In this document: positions 25,859 through 33,441 of the stretch, in pieces
Position numbering within the stretch: the stretch's first letter is position 1
How the letters are laid out: each line of letters opens with the position of its first letter
Source: Methylophilus sp.
GTDB lineage: Bacteria; Pseudomonadota; Gammaproteobacteria; Burkholderiales; Methylophilaceae
Assembly (NCBI RefSeq): GCF_008015755.1
Contig: NZ_SSGF01000017.1
Location: forward strand, 23,694-87,693
Reading direction: 5' to 3'
Length of the DNA: 64,000 nt
Notes under the pieces: generated by a model
Told to the model about the DNA's origin: nothing
The model's database searches: none
What the model saw: the letters and a program-made list of their open reading frames with translations, nothing else
Position numbers and translations under genes: made by a program

Positions 25859-26584
25859 ATGTTTAATTTATCTAGCTCGCCTTTCAGGAAAGAAAAAGCC
25901 TTCGACATTAAAATCGATGTTGAACAGCCAATTTCATTTTCATCTGAAAGTGAGTTAGTCCAAACTTTCACCACAAACTCACATAAAAATATATTTAACC
26001 ACTTGGAGTGGACTAGTGAGTTAAATGCTGGAAATGGCATTGCAGATATTGTTTTGTACAATACAAGAAAAGATTGGAAAAATAACTCTTCGCTTGCACT
26101 GATCCGGCCACAAATGGCTAATTCATTGGTGGCTTTACCCTACAGAAAAGCATTTGATGTTGAGTATTTTTCCTCTCTTGCATGTATATCAAAAAGTACA
26201 TCAGAGAGAGTGTTAAAAGAATTTTCCTTGGCAGGCTATTGTGACAAGTCAGCATCTGGCTGGATAAAGTTGAAGCAACCAAGGCCCCCTATAGCTAATA
26301 TTTATGCGATTGAAGCAAAGCTTAAAGATTGGAGGCGGGCTTTATTGCAAGCAACAAGCTATCAAGAGTTTGCTAACCAATCATGGGTTCTGATGGATAG
26401 TAAGTTTTGCAAAAAAGCGATGGAAAATAAGCTTGAGTTTACAAAGCGTAATGTTGGTTTGATTTCTATTTCGCCTGATGGGAAATTAAATCCCTTGATC
26501 GGATGCAGCACGATAATACCAAAATCTCAATATCGTTTTTGGTATGCGAACGTCCTACTTTTGGCCTCTACACTCAAGCTATAA
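25859..26584 (+). CDS. Unknown protein, PD-(D/E)XK nuclease-like features (241 aa)
   Basis: Family not firmly recognised. G-I-A-D-I-V-L-Y near residue 60 and Y-A-I-E-A-K-L-K near residue 152 resemble the D and E-x-K positions of PD-(D/E)XK nucleases, followed by a helix A-L-L-Q-A-T-S-Y and a strand Q-S-W-V-L-M-D as in that fold. Between them, F-S-S-L-A-C-I-S-K-S-T-S-E-R-V-L looks like an inserted winged helix. ATG 25859 has GGAAG upstream; the frame extends to 25739 without a ribosome site. It converges with and overlaps the next gene by 11 bp. Confidence 0.45.
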   Translation: MFNLSSSPFRKEKAFDIKIDVEQPISFSSESELVQTFTTNSHKNIFNHLEWTSELNAGNGIADIVLYNTRKDWKNNSSLALIRPQMANSLVALPYRKAFDVEYFSSLACISKSTSERVLKEFSLAGYCDKSASGWIKLKQPRPPIANIYAIEAKLKDWRRALLQATSYQEFANQSWVLMDSKFCKKAMENKLEFTKRNVGLISISPDGKLNPLIGCSTIIPKSQYRFWYANVLLLASTLKL

Positions 26585-27755
26585 ACTCTCTGTAGAACCA
26601 GTTGATGGCATCAAGCCAAGGCTTAATATGATCGCCGTTTCCATGTCTCTCCAAATCTAGAGGCCAGTCTTTTATTTGTTGATAGAAGCTTCCAGCTTGA
26701 TTTAGCCTCTCTCGAAGGAATCGATATCGTTCTGAGATCGTCAACTCTGAGAGTTGATCAACTTGAGATTGATAAGAAATAAAGAAGTGTTTATACAATC
26801 CAGGGTAGTTGAATGAAGGCTCAGCAGCAGCGTCAAGGGCTTGATTCCCGTAAGGCGTCTCCCAATACACTTCGCTCCATATCTCTGGTAAGCCTGCACG
26901 AATTTGTTGTGCATCAGAATATAAAATCCAATTATAAAGACCTGGAAGATATAACCTTGCCCTCGGCCCACGTCTTTCCTCGTCTACAACCACAAACTTG
27001 TCGATTGAGAACATTCTAGTATTCTCGTAGGCACCAAAAGTTAATTCAGTGCCATCTATTAAGCTAAATAGGAGACCTTCTGTATTTGCGTGGCCAATAG
27101 TAACTTTCAAACCAACATCAGCCAACTCTTTCACCATGCATAAATAGGCTTTGAGCAGCTCAAAGTCTTGTATTTGTTTGGTTTTGCTTTGTGCGTCCAT
27201 TAAAATGTAGACGCCATTGATTCTGGGGTATTTAGTGACCCAATTTAGTATATTTGTTCTGTAACCCTCATGTTTAATCATCCCCTGAGTAAGGGGGAGC
27301 GTTAAGAACACATCACCATCGTACCCTGATTCTTCAATTGCCTGAAGAAACGGGTGAACTGTATAAATATCTTGTTTTTCACAGTAATCTGGAACCATAT
27401 CTGCAAAGTACCTTGCAGGAATAATTACTCTATTAAACTGTTGGTTTACTTGAAATTGAACGCATTGTCGGGCTGCTTCCAAAGCAAGCATAGTAAAGTC
27501 AACGGTTGAGAATCCTTTGGAGATGGTTTCAGGAAAGAAATCATACGTTTTAAGTTTTACCTTTTGAGAGCTTGGCAAGTAGAACTGAGGATCAAAAAAA
27601 GACTGCTGTCTTAGCTCCAGGTCCATGCTTTCAACTGCATCCTTTGCTTGATGGATTGGGCTTAAAATCAGTCCATTACCGCAGAGATCTCTCTGTAGAG
27701 AGTCTTTGTTCCAAACTGTGTTGTGACCGCACTGATGAAATAGATTTATTTTCAT
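26574..27755 (-). CDS. Unknown protein coupled to a Ser/Thr kinase (393 aa)
   Basis: Family not recognised. The middle part alternates predicted strands and helices (N-R-V-I-I-P-A-R-Y-F, D-V-F-L-T-L-P-L, I-N-G-V-Y-I-L-M-D, L-K-V-T-I-G-H-A-N-T, L-T-F-G-A-Y-E-N-T-R-M-F), compatible with a TIM-barrel-like enzyme. No signal peptide or membrane helix. The start is set at ATG 27755, 5 bp after the kinase stop, with GGAG upstream; ATG 27776 would overlap the kinase by 16 bp. The tight coupling says the two proteins act together. Confidence 0.55.
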   Translation of the reverse strand: MKINLFHQCGHNTVWNKDSLQRDLCGNGLILSPIHQAKDAVESMDLELRQQSFFDPQFYLPSSQKVKLKTYDFFPETISKGFSTVDFTMLALEAARQCVQFQVNQQFNRVIIPARYFADMVPDYCEKQDIYTVHPFLQAIEESGYDGDVFLTLPLTQGMIKHEGYRTNILNWVTKYPRINGVYILMDAQSKTKQIQDFELLKAYLCMVKELADVGLKVTIGHANTEGLLFSLIDGTELTFGAYENTRMFSIDKFVVVDEERRGPRARLYLPGLYNWILYSDAQQIRAGLPEIWSEVYWETPYGNQALDAAAEPSFNYPGLYKHFFISYQSQVDQLSELTISERYRFLRERLNQAGSFYQQIKDWPLDLERHGNGDHIKPWLDAINWFYREFIA

Positions 27756-27760
27756 TGTTT

Positions 27761-28672
27761 TTATCTCCGAGGGCATGCTTCTAATGCAGCGGTAAGATCT
27801 ACTATTCTGCGAAACCTTTTGTACGGTTCTTTTTCCATTATCTTTTGTATGATGTTTGAAAACTCAGCTGAACATAATCCTAAGTCATGTAAAGGTTTCG
27901 CCTTATTAGTAACGACATTATGTAGGACTGTATATAAATCAGAAGCTCCGTCATCAAAAGGGTTGAAACCAGCCAGTAATTCATAGCATAAAGTGCCTAA
28001 TGAGAAAAAATCGCTTTTGAATGATATATTCAATTTGTCATTTCGTGCTTGCTCTGGGCTAGCATACTTGGGAGTGCAGGGGCCAAAGTCTCCAATGGTT
28101 AATGTAACTCCAGCTACTCCCTCCACCCTTACGATGCCCAAGTCGATGATCACAACTTCTCCATCAGGTCGAATCAATATGTTTTGAGGCTTAATGTCGC
28201 GATGTATTAGTGGAGGTTTAGACTCCCAAAGTGGTTGCAGTGCAATTACCAACTTTTTGATAAGATCTAAAACAGCTGATTCGGAGATGTAATTACCTCT
28301 GAGTTGGTCTAGTGGTTCAGCTTGTACTCGCTCTTCAATTGTTATAAAGAGTTTGGACGATAGCGGTTCTTCGGTAGCAGGGTCTTGAACGAACGTTTCA
28401 GAATAAATCAGTCTGGGATAGTGAGGAGTTGCGAGTGAGGATAATATTTGAATTTCTCGCTGAATGTAGCTTACTGTTTGCGGTGAATCTCCGCACGCTA
28501 CTTTTAAGACGACTTCTTCCCACTGTGTATGATCAGGTATCCAATCAGCATTTTCAGGATTGCAAAAATATACTACTCTTTGACCTGAAGGAGATGCAAC
28601 TGCTTGGATAGTTAGTCCCGGAAGTAAACGAGCCAATAAATCCCTCAGATCAGGAGTATCAAATAGTTTCAT
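27761..28672 (-). CDS. Hanks-type Ser/Thr protein kinase, soluble (303 aa)
   Basis: Complete kinase domain with the key residues: V-V-L-K-V (Lys57), helix-C Glu in Q-R-E-I-Q-I-L (about 73), catalytic loop H-R-D-I-K-P-Q-N (157-164), D-L-G (177-179) and P-K-Y-A-S-P-E-Q as the activation-segment end, then S-L-G-T-L-C-Y-E-L-L-A-G. No transmembrane helix or sensor domain, so it is a bare cytoplasmic kinase. Directly followed by the unknown 393-residue gene. Stand-alone kinases of this sort occur in phage-defence and toxin modules; that role here is inference from the island setting. Confidence 0.85.
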   Translation of the reverse strand: MKLFDTPDLRDLLARLLPGLTIQAVASPSGQRVVYFCNPENADWIPDHTQWEEVVLKVACGDSPQTVSYIQREIQILSSLATPHYPRLIYSETFVQDPATEEPLSSKLFITIEERVQAEPLDQLRGNYISESAVLDLIKKLVIALQPLWESKPPLIHRDIKPQNILIRPDGEVVIIDLGIVRVEGVAGVTLTIGDFGPCTPKYASPEQARNDKLNISFKSDFFSLGTLCYELLAGFNPFDDGASDLYTVLHNVVTNKAKPLHDLGLCSAEFSNIIQKIMEKEPYKRFRRIVDLTAALEACPRR

Positions 28673-28845
28673 TCTTATTAGTTATAGCTTTATCAAGAAA
28701 CATACTGAATATAGTACAAATTTGTAAATATAGCAGTCAATATTTATAAACCTGAGTCTATGGTATTTGGTCAATAAAGAATGGTGTTGGAAGTAGTGCA
28801 TTAGATGGTCATCTCATCGATGCACCTTACTATATTCAACGCAGA

Positions 28846-29298
28846 TTAATAGTAAATTTCTGGTATACCGAAGTGAGTACCCCACCCATCTCGGTGGGCA
28901 ACATGGCAAATGTGTAGTAGAAGAGTGGAATCGGTCTGCCTGGTATCAGCAAAGCTAGAAATCATGTAATGAGAGCCTGAAGCTGTGACGATAATTTTTT
29001 GGTCGTTGTCCACGCCTACGACTCGCGAAGTATGGAAAGCTACTTTTCCAGACTCAGTAATCAAATACCCGACTGCACAGATCGGTTCAACCTCACTTAG
29101 TTTTGTAAGTCTTTTATATAAGAAGGCTTCAACTAATGTGCCTTTGAAGTTTGTGTTTTGTATGCGTGTGGCTAACCTTGATAGGTCTTCTGAATTTGCA
29201 TATTCAAGCTTGAGCAGATCTCTATTTATTCTGACAATTTCATCTAAGCTTTCAGGAATTAAATCTTGCGCCTGTTGTATGAGATTTGAGGAATTCAT
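28846..29298 (-). CDS. Unknown protein, second gene of an XRE-facing pair (150 aa)
   Basis: Not recognised. The N-terminal 60 residues are helical and charged (S-L-D-E-I-V-R-I-N-R-D-L-L-K-L); the C-terminal half is strand-rich (G-K-V-A-F-H-T-S-R-V-V-G-V, K-I-I-V-T-A-S-G-S-H-Y) with several histidines (L-L-L-H-I-C-H-V-A-H-R-D-G-W). It starts 8 bp after the 162-residue gene, so the two form an operon. No signal peptide. Confidence 0.45.
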   Translation of the reverse strand: MNSSNLIQQAQDLIPESLDEIVRINRDLLKLEYANSEDLSRLATRIQNTNFKGTLVEAFLYKRLTKLSEVEPICAVGYLITESGKVAFHTSRVVGVDNDQKIIVTASGSHYMISSFADTRQTDSTLLLHICHVAHRDGWGTHFGIPEIYY

Positions 29299-29306
29299 AA
29301 ATCGAG

Positions 29307-29795
29307 CTAAGCTAATTTTAATATGGTCTCAAAAATCAGTTCGTTTTGATTTTTATTAAGTCCGTTTAGGTCGTGTAGTATGAAACTCCCATTATCTAGA
29401 TCATAACGATAAACATAGCCGCTGCAGCCTTCATGAAAATATTCTGCTTTTCTAATTTGTACCAAACGATGAAGAGCCCATTTTTCAGACTTATTCAAAT
29501 GACCTGGACTAAGGAGATATGCATCCTTTAGTTTGTGGGATTCAGCAATACTGGCAAGGCTCTCAAAATTAGAAACAAGTTTTTGAGTAACGCATGAAGG
29601 TTTCCTTCCTTCATCCTCAAACTCTTGTATTTCGCACATAAACAATGGGTCAAGCACGGGTAATTCAACGATAGCTAATGAAACCATGCTTATATCTTGT
29701 TCGTGAATGACTATGTTCTTTTTCTTAGCGTTAAACATATAGATAGCGGTAAAAATGAATGATATATCATTACATAAAAAATCTACTTTATTCAT
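29307..29795 (-). CDS. Unknown protein, first gene of an XRE-facing pair (162 aa)
   Basis: Not recognised; soluble, with a mixed alpha/beta sequence and the histidine/tryptophan-containing stretch S-E-K-W-A-L-H-R-L-V-Q-I-R-K-A-E-Y-F-H. Its start is 36 bp from a perfect inverted repeat that separates it from a divergent XRE regulator, an arrangement typical of autoregulated toxin-antitoxin or defence modules. The ribosome site is weak (AAGTTAAT). Confidence 0.45.
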   Translation of the reverse strand: MNKVDFLCNDISFIFTAIYMFNAKKKNIVIHEQDISMVSLAIVELPVLDPLFMCEIQEFEDEGRKPSCVTQKLVSNFESLASIAESHKLKDAYLLSPGHLNKSEKWALHRLVQIRKAEYFHEGCSGYVYRYDLDNGSFILHDLNGLNKNQNELIFETILKLA

Positions 29796-29830
29796 ATATT
29801 AACTTAAAAATTTATAGTTTTTTAAAACAA

Positions 29831-29867
29831 AATGACTGATATATCGTGTAGTTATATATCAGTCATT
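29831..29867. promoter_or_regulatory. Perfect 14-bp inverted repeat between divergent genes, candidate XRE operator
   Basis: AATGACTGATATAT (29831-29844) and ATATATCAGTCATT (29854-29867) are exact inverse complements around a 9-base centre. The dyad lies midway between the 29795 and 29908 start codons and overlaps the region where both promoters must be, so a dimeric XRE protein bound here would control both units. Confidence 0.65.
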
Positions 29868-29907
29868 ACTGAAGAATGTGATTTTCTGAGCTGAGAGATA
29901 TCACAAA

Positions 29908-30207
29908 ATGGAACTTAAAGGAGCGTTAGGTGAGGTATTCGCTCAAGCGCGAAAATCAGTAAAGCTGACACAGGAAGATTTCGAGACAATTTCCCCTAGA
30001 AGCTACATTAGCCATCTGGAGCGCGGCCTCAGCTCCCCAACCATTGATAAATTGGATCAGTTGGCAGGGTTGATGGGTGTTCATGCTGTTTCATTGTTAT
30101 TCCAAGCCTACCTTATACATGATAAAAGTCTTGATGCCTTGCAGCTAATGACCAAGATATTGGAGGACTCAAAAACCATAAATGAGTCTCAGGTTAAATT
30201 AACCTAA
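29908..30207 (+). CDS. XRE-family helix-turn-helix regulator (99 aa)
   Basis: Cro/CI-type DNA-binding protein: A-R-K-S-V-K-L-T-Q-E-D-F-E-T-I-S-P-R-S-Y-I-S-H-L-E-R-G (written in two overlapping helices) contains the recognition helix, followed by S-S-P-T-I-D-K-L-D-Q-L-A. The C-terminal 35 residues are probably for dimerisation. Related in layout to the XRE protein at 17341-17607. Divergent from the 162/150-residue gene pair across the inverted repeat, which it likely binds. Confidence 0.75.
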   Translation: MELKGALGEVFAQARKSVKLTQEDFETISPRSYISHLERGLSSPTIDKLDQLAGLMGVHAVSLLFQAYLIHDKSLDALQLMTKILEDSKTINESQVKLT

Positions 30208-30253
30208 CTTCATTGCCGAGTCGGATTACGCTGAATTACTAGAAAGATTCTTC

Positions 30254-30919
30254 ATGAGCCCTCCCAACTTCAGAAACCGATCTCCAAAGGAAATATTGAA
30301 TGATTCAAATTTCTACGAATCCTCGGGACGAGTATTCAAAGCTTTATCCTGGTTGGATATTGCGGTAAAGACAAAAACTGTTAGTGCTTTGGAGTATGCT
30401 GCGCTTGAAGTTAGATTGGCCATAGAACAATTAGTATTTGAAGAGTTAATAGTTGGCGTGGGCACTACTCTTGACCGGAAAGATTATAAAAAATGCAAAG
30501 GTGATGTCGTCAAGTTAACTAAGGTTATAAATAGACTGATTCCAAAGTATGAAATGCTTGTTGATTTCAGTAAAGCAATGATGCCTCCGAATTTTCCCAT
30601 TACTAAATGGGACAACAAAAAACTAAATTCTCACCATGGCAGAGTGTCTCAATACCTTCATTGGTCAGGAGGATTGGATGTGACTATACACTCAGAAAAG
30701 TGGTTCCAACGAGGTGTAGATTTAGTCACAGAAGTTGCAAATTATATGTGGAATGGCCTAACAACTGGAAACACTGCGGTGATGAATTTGGAGAAGCTTG
30801 AGCCTGAAATTTTGGAACTATGGGAATTGTTCTCCACTGGGGAAATTTCGCTAGAAACTGCAGTCCTTCGAGCGGAAATTTTAGAGCCATTGTTAATGGC
30901 CAGAATTAATAATCGCTAA
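30254..30919 (+). CDS. Unknown, mostly helical protein (221 aa)
   Basis: Not recognised. The N-terminal half (A-L-E-Y-A-A-L-E-V-R-L-A-I-E-Q-L-V-F-E-E-L) looks like a HEPN-type helical bundle. R-V-S-Q-Y-L-H near residue 137 is a loose R-x5-H and not a convincing catalytic motif. It begins 47 bp after the XRE regulator on the same strand and may share its transcript. Confidence 0.4.
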   Translation: MSPPNFRNRSPKEILNDSNFYESSGRVFKALSWLDIAVKTKTVSALEYAALEVRLAIEQLVFEELIVGVGTTLDRKDYKKCKGDVVKLTKVINRLIPKYEMLVDFSKAMMPPNFPITKWDNKKLNSHHGRVSQYLHWSGGLDVTIHSEKWFQRGVDLVTEVANYMWNGLTTGNTAVMNLEKLEPEILELWELFSTGEISLETAVLRAEILEPLLMARINNR

Positions 30920-31074
30920 TCTCTGATCATTAAATAGGTTTTGGATGCCTGTTCCCGACTTATTAAATAGAGGTCAATAAAAGCTTAATATTGAATAATG
31001 AGTTGATACTAAGTCGAATAACTTGTAATTGGATGTACTCGCAGGTATGAACAATATTTTGAAAGGGCGAAGAG

Positions 31075-32103
31075 GTGCCATTATTAGATGCAGAAAAATT
31101 AAAGGAAAATGCGCTGACTTCCATTCGATTAGGAATTGAGGACTTTCAGCGCAGTCAGATTCCATTTGATCAAGGGGGTGATCCTGAACGAGCCCTTTCA
31201 GCTATTCGGAATTTATTTGCAGGAGTATTACTACTCTTTAAATATAAAATTGCTACATCCGTAGATGATCCTGAACATGCAGCTACTTTGATATTTAATC
31301 CCCCTGAAGTATTACCTCAAGCGGATGGTCACGGCGGAGTTGAGTGGCAACCTGTAGGAAACTTCAAAAAAACGACTATCGATGTTACAACGATAAAAAA
31401 GCGCTTCGATGGTTTCGGCATTGAAATGGATTGGGAAACTATCGATAAGCTCCAAGAGTGCCGCAATCATTTGGAACATTTGCATCCGGCTAATACACTC
31501 GGTGAAGTCGCAGACTTTGTCGCTGAGCTGTTCCCGATATTACGTGATTTTGTACATTCTGAGATGAACGAACAACCTGCGGACCTATTGGGTGGGGCTT
31601 GGCCGATAATGCTCAAACATCACACATTTTTTATTGACACAATTAAAGAGTGTGCAGAAGCCTGGACTGAAGCCGCCGTGCCAAAGCTAATCCAACCTTG
31701 GTTGGAAAAATGCCAATGCGAGGCTTGTGGCTCATCTCTTATACGTCCAGATAGTGATGACCTTGACGATGGGTTGCAAGTAGATGAGGACGATATAACA
31801 TTCAGGTATGAATGTGTAGCTTGTGGATACAGAGACCTCATTGCACCTTTGATTATCAAAAGTCTAAGTAATGACTTTGATTATGATCCACGTGATGGTG
31901 GTGAGCCTAGTGTAGAGCGCTGCGATGAATGTCAGCGTGACACGTTCGTCATTCATGAGCAACAGTGCTTATGGTGTGAAGTGGAGCTCGATTACAAAGA
32001 GTGTAACGTTTGTGAAGAACCGTTGCGCCAGGATGATCAGGCAAACGGAGGACTTTGTGGATACCACCACCACGTATATGAAAAGGTTATGCGAGAAGAT
32101 TGA
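31075..32103 (+). CDS. HEPN-like protein with zinc ribbons (342 aa)
   Basis: Unknown protein with two recognisable parts. Residues 1-150 are helical and contain L-Q-E-C-R-N-H-L-E-H with Arg130 and His135, the R-x4-H signature of HEPN RNases. Residues 210-335 carry repeated Cys pairs (C-Q-C-E-A-C-G, C-V-A-C-G-Y, C-D-E-C-Q, C-L-W-C, C-N-V-C-E) that make two or three zinc ribbons. GTG start at 31075 after AAAGGGCG. A nucleic-acid-directed function is inferred; no family name is claimed. Confidence 0.5.
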   Translation: MPLLDAEKLKENALTSIRLGIEDFQRSQIPFDQGGDPERALSAIRNLFAGVLLLFKYKIATSVDDPEHAATLIFNPPEVLPQADGHGGVEWQPVGNFKKTTIDVTTIKKRFDGFGIEMDWETIDKLQECRNHLEHLHPANTLGEVADFVAELFPILRDFVHSEMNEQPADLLGGAWPIMLKHHTFFIDTIKECAEAWTEAAVPKLIQPWLEKCQCEACGSSLIRPDSDDLDDGLQVDEDDITFRYECVACGYRDLIAPLIIKSLSNDFDYDPRDGGEPSVERCDECQRDTFVIHEQQCLWCEVELDYKECNVCEEPLRQDDQANGGLCGYHHHVYEKVMRED

Positions 32104-32980
32104 ATGAAGATTGTGTATATTTTCTCATATCACCTTGATGGGCATAAGGCCCTTAGTGAACTCTGACATTAATTGATCAGCCTCACAGCATACTCATTAT
32201 GCTAAATACAAAAGTCTCAAGGTTGCTATCAGGGTCAGTTAACAGTCCTTTTGATATCAGCAAACAAGTTGACGATGTTATAAAAAGTCTATGATTGGAA
32301 GAGGAAAACTTAAACAGTTAATTCAAGCAGCGTTGCTGATTCGTAATCATTCTATATGAGGGCTTTCAAGTATGAGAGATATTTTTGTAAAGATATTATC
32401 TTTACACTCAAAAACTCCAAGCTCATTTCAAAGCACTTTTCCTCCCAAAAAAGGAGCATAACTTAACATTTATTTGTGTAAGCGTCATGATGTCGTTATT
32501 TATGAATCGTTTTAAGTAGGAAATCTCCCCTTTATAAGTACTACCGTTTTGACAGTCACCAAATCAATTATTGTAGATTTAATAAAGCCTTGTTTTTACA
32601 GGGCTTTATTATTTTGTGCATCAACAAAATGTGTGATTGAGATGTAGAAATAGAAAATGATGTGGTTCTGCTTAATAAGAAAAACCAGGCTAGTGCATGT
32701 GGGAGAGTGAGCAGGCATAATCTGCCTCGCAGATAGCGTCAGATCGGAATCTGCCACCTCTTGAATCTATACACCTAGTCAATGATAAACGCTGGCTGGG
32801 GTGCTTCAGTCAAAAACTAACATTGTTTTAGGCAAGAATTTAATAAATTTAAGACTTGATTCGACATTTAAATTAATTCATTCTTGGCGGTGTTCATGAG
32901 TTTATTTATTTAAATGAATCATGCGTACATTCATGTCAGTCACCCGTTGTAATGCGCTTTTCTAGGAAGGACCCCCACTC
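32104..32980. other. Long intergenic stretch at the island/core transition
   Basis: No gene longer than 40 codons with a ribosome site was seen in 877 bp. A strong hairpin lies at 32581-32610. AT content falls markedly after about 32.9 kb. The right boundary of the island probably lies here, but no attachment repeat could be identified because the left boundary is outside the window. Confidence 0.4.
32581..32610. terminator. Bidirectional terminator hairpin
   Basis: AATAAAGCC and GGCTTTATT form a 9-bp stem with a 12-base loop; A-rich before and T-rich after, so it can stop transcription from either side. It lies isolated between the island and the ior operon. Confidence 0.6.
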
Positions 32981-33439
32981 ATGGCAACCCTCAATATCAA
33001 TGGTACCACTCACCAAGTAGATGCCCCGGATGATATGCCCCTGCTATGGGCGATCAGAGATATTATCGGCCTGACAGGCACCAAGTTTGGCTGTGGCATT
33101 GCGCAATGCGGCGCATGCACGATTCATGTGGATGGTCAGGCGACGCGTTCTTGTGTCTTACCGATTTCGGCCGTGAGTGGTAAAAAAATTACGACCATAG
33201 AGGCGGTTGGCGAAACCGCAGCTGGTCAGTCAATTCAAAAAGCCTGGTTAGACCAGGAGGTGATGCAATGTGGTTATTGTCAGTCCGGTCAGATCATGTC
33301 AGCTTGTGCTTTGCTTAGCCAACACCCGCAGCCGAATGATGCGCAAATCGATGCTGCCATGTCAGGCAATATTTGCCGCTGTGGCACTTATCCACGTATA
33401 CGTGCGGCGATCAAGTTAGCTGCCAAGGAAGGAGTCTGA
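32981..33439 (+). CDS. iorA: Molybdenum hydroxylase small subunit, [2Fe-2S] (152 aa)
   Basis: Electron-transfer subunit of an IorAB-type oxidoreductase. The ferredoxin-like cluster C-G-I-A-Q-C-G-A-C ... C and the second cluster C-G-Y-C ... C-R-C-G-T-Y-P-R-I bind two [2Fe-2S] centres. AGGAAGGA precedes the ATG. The partner large subunit follows after 2 bp and a cytochrome c after that. Such complexes oxidise N-heterocycles (isoquinoline, nicotinate) or aldehydes; which one cannot be told from this subunit. Confidence 0.85.
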   Translation: MATLNINGTTHQVDAPDDMPLLWAIRDIIGLTGTKFGCGIAQCGACTIHVDGQATRSCVLPISAVSGKKITTIEAVGETAAGQSIQKAWLDQEVMQCGYCQSGQIMSACALLSQHPQPNDAQIDAAMSGNICRCGTYPRIRAAIKLAAKEGV

Positions 33440-33441
33440 TC

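Noticed and set aside
32104..32980. Short frames of 22-36 codons in the large gap
   Set aside because: They have no convincing ribosome site and no protein-like features.
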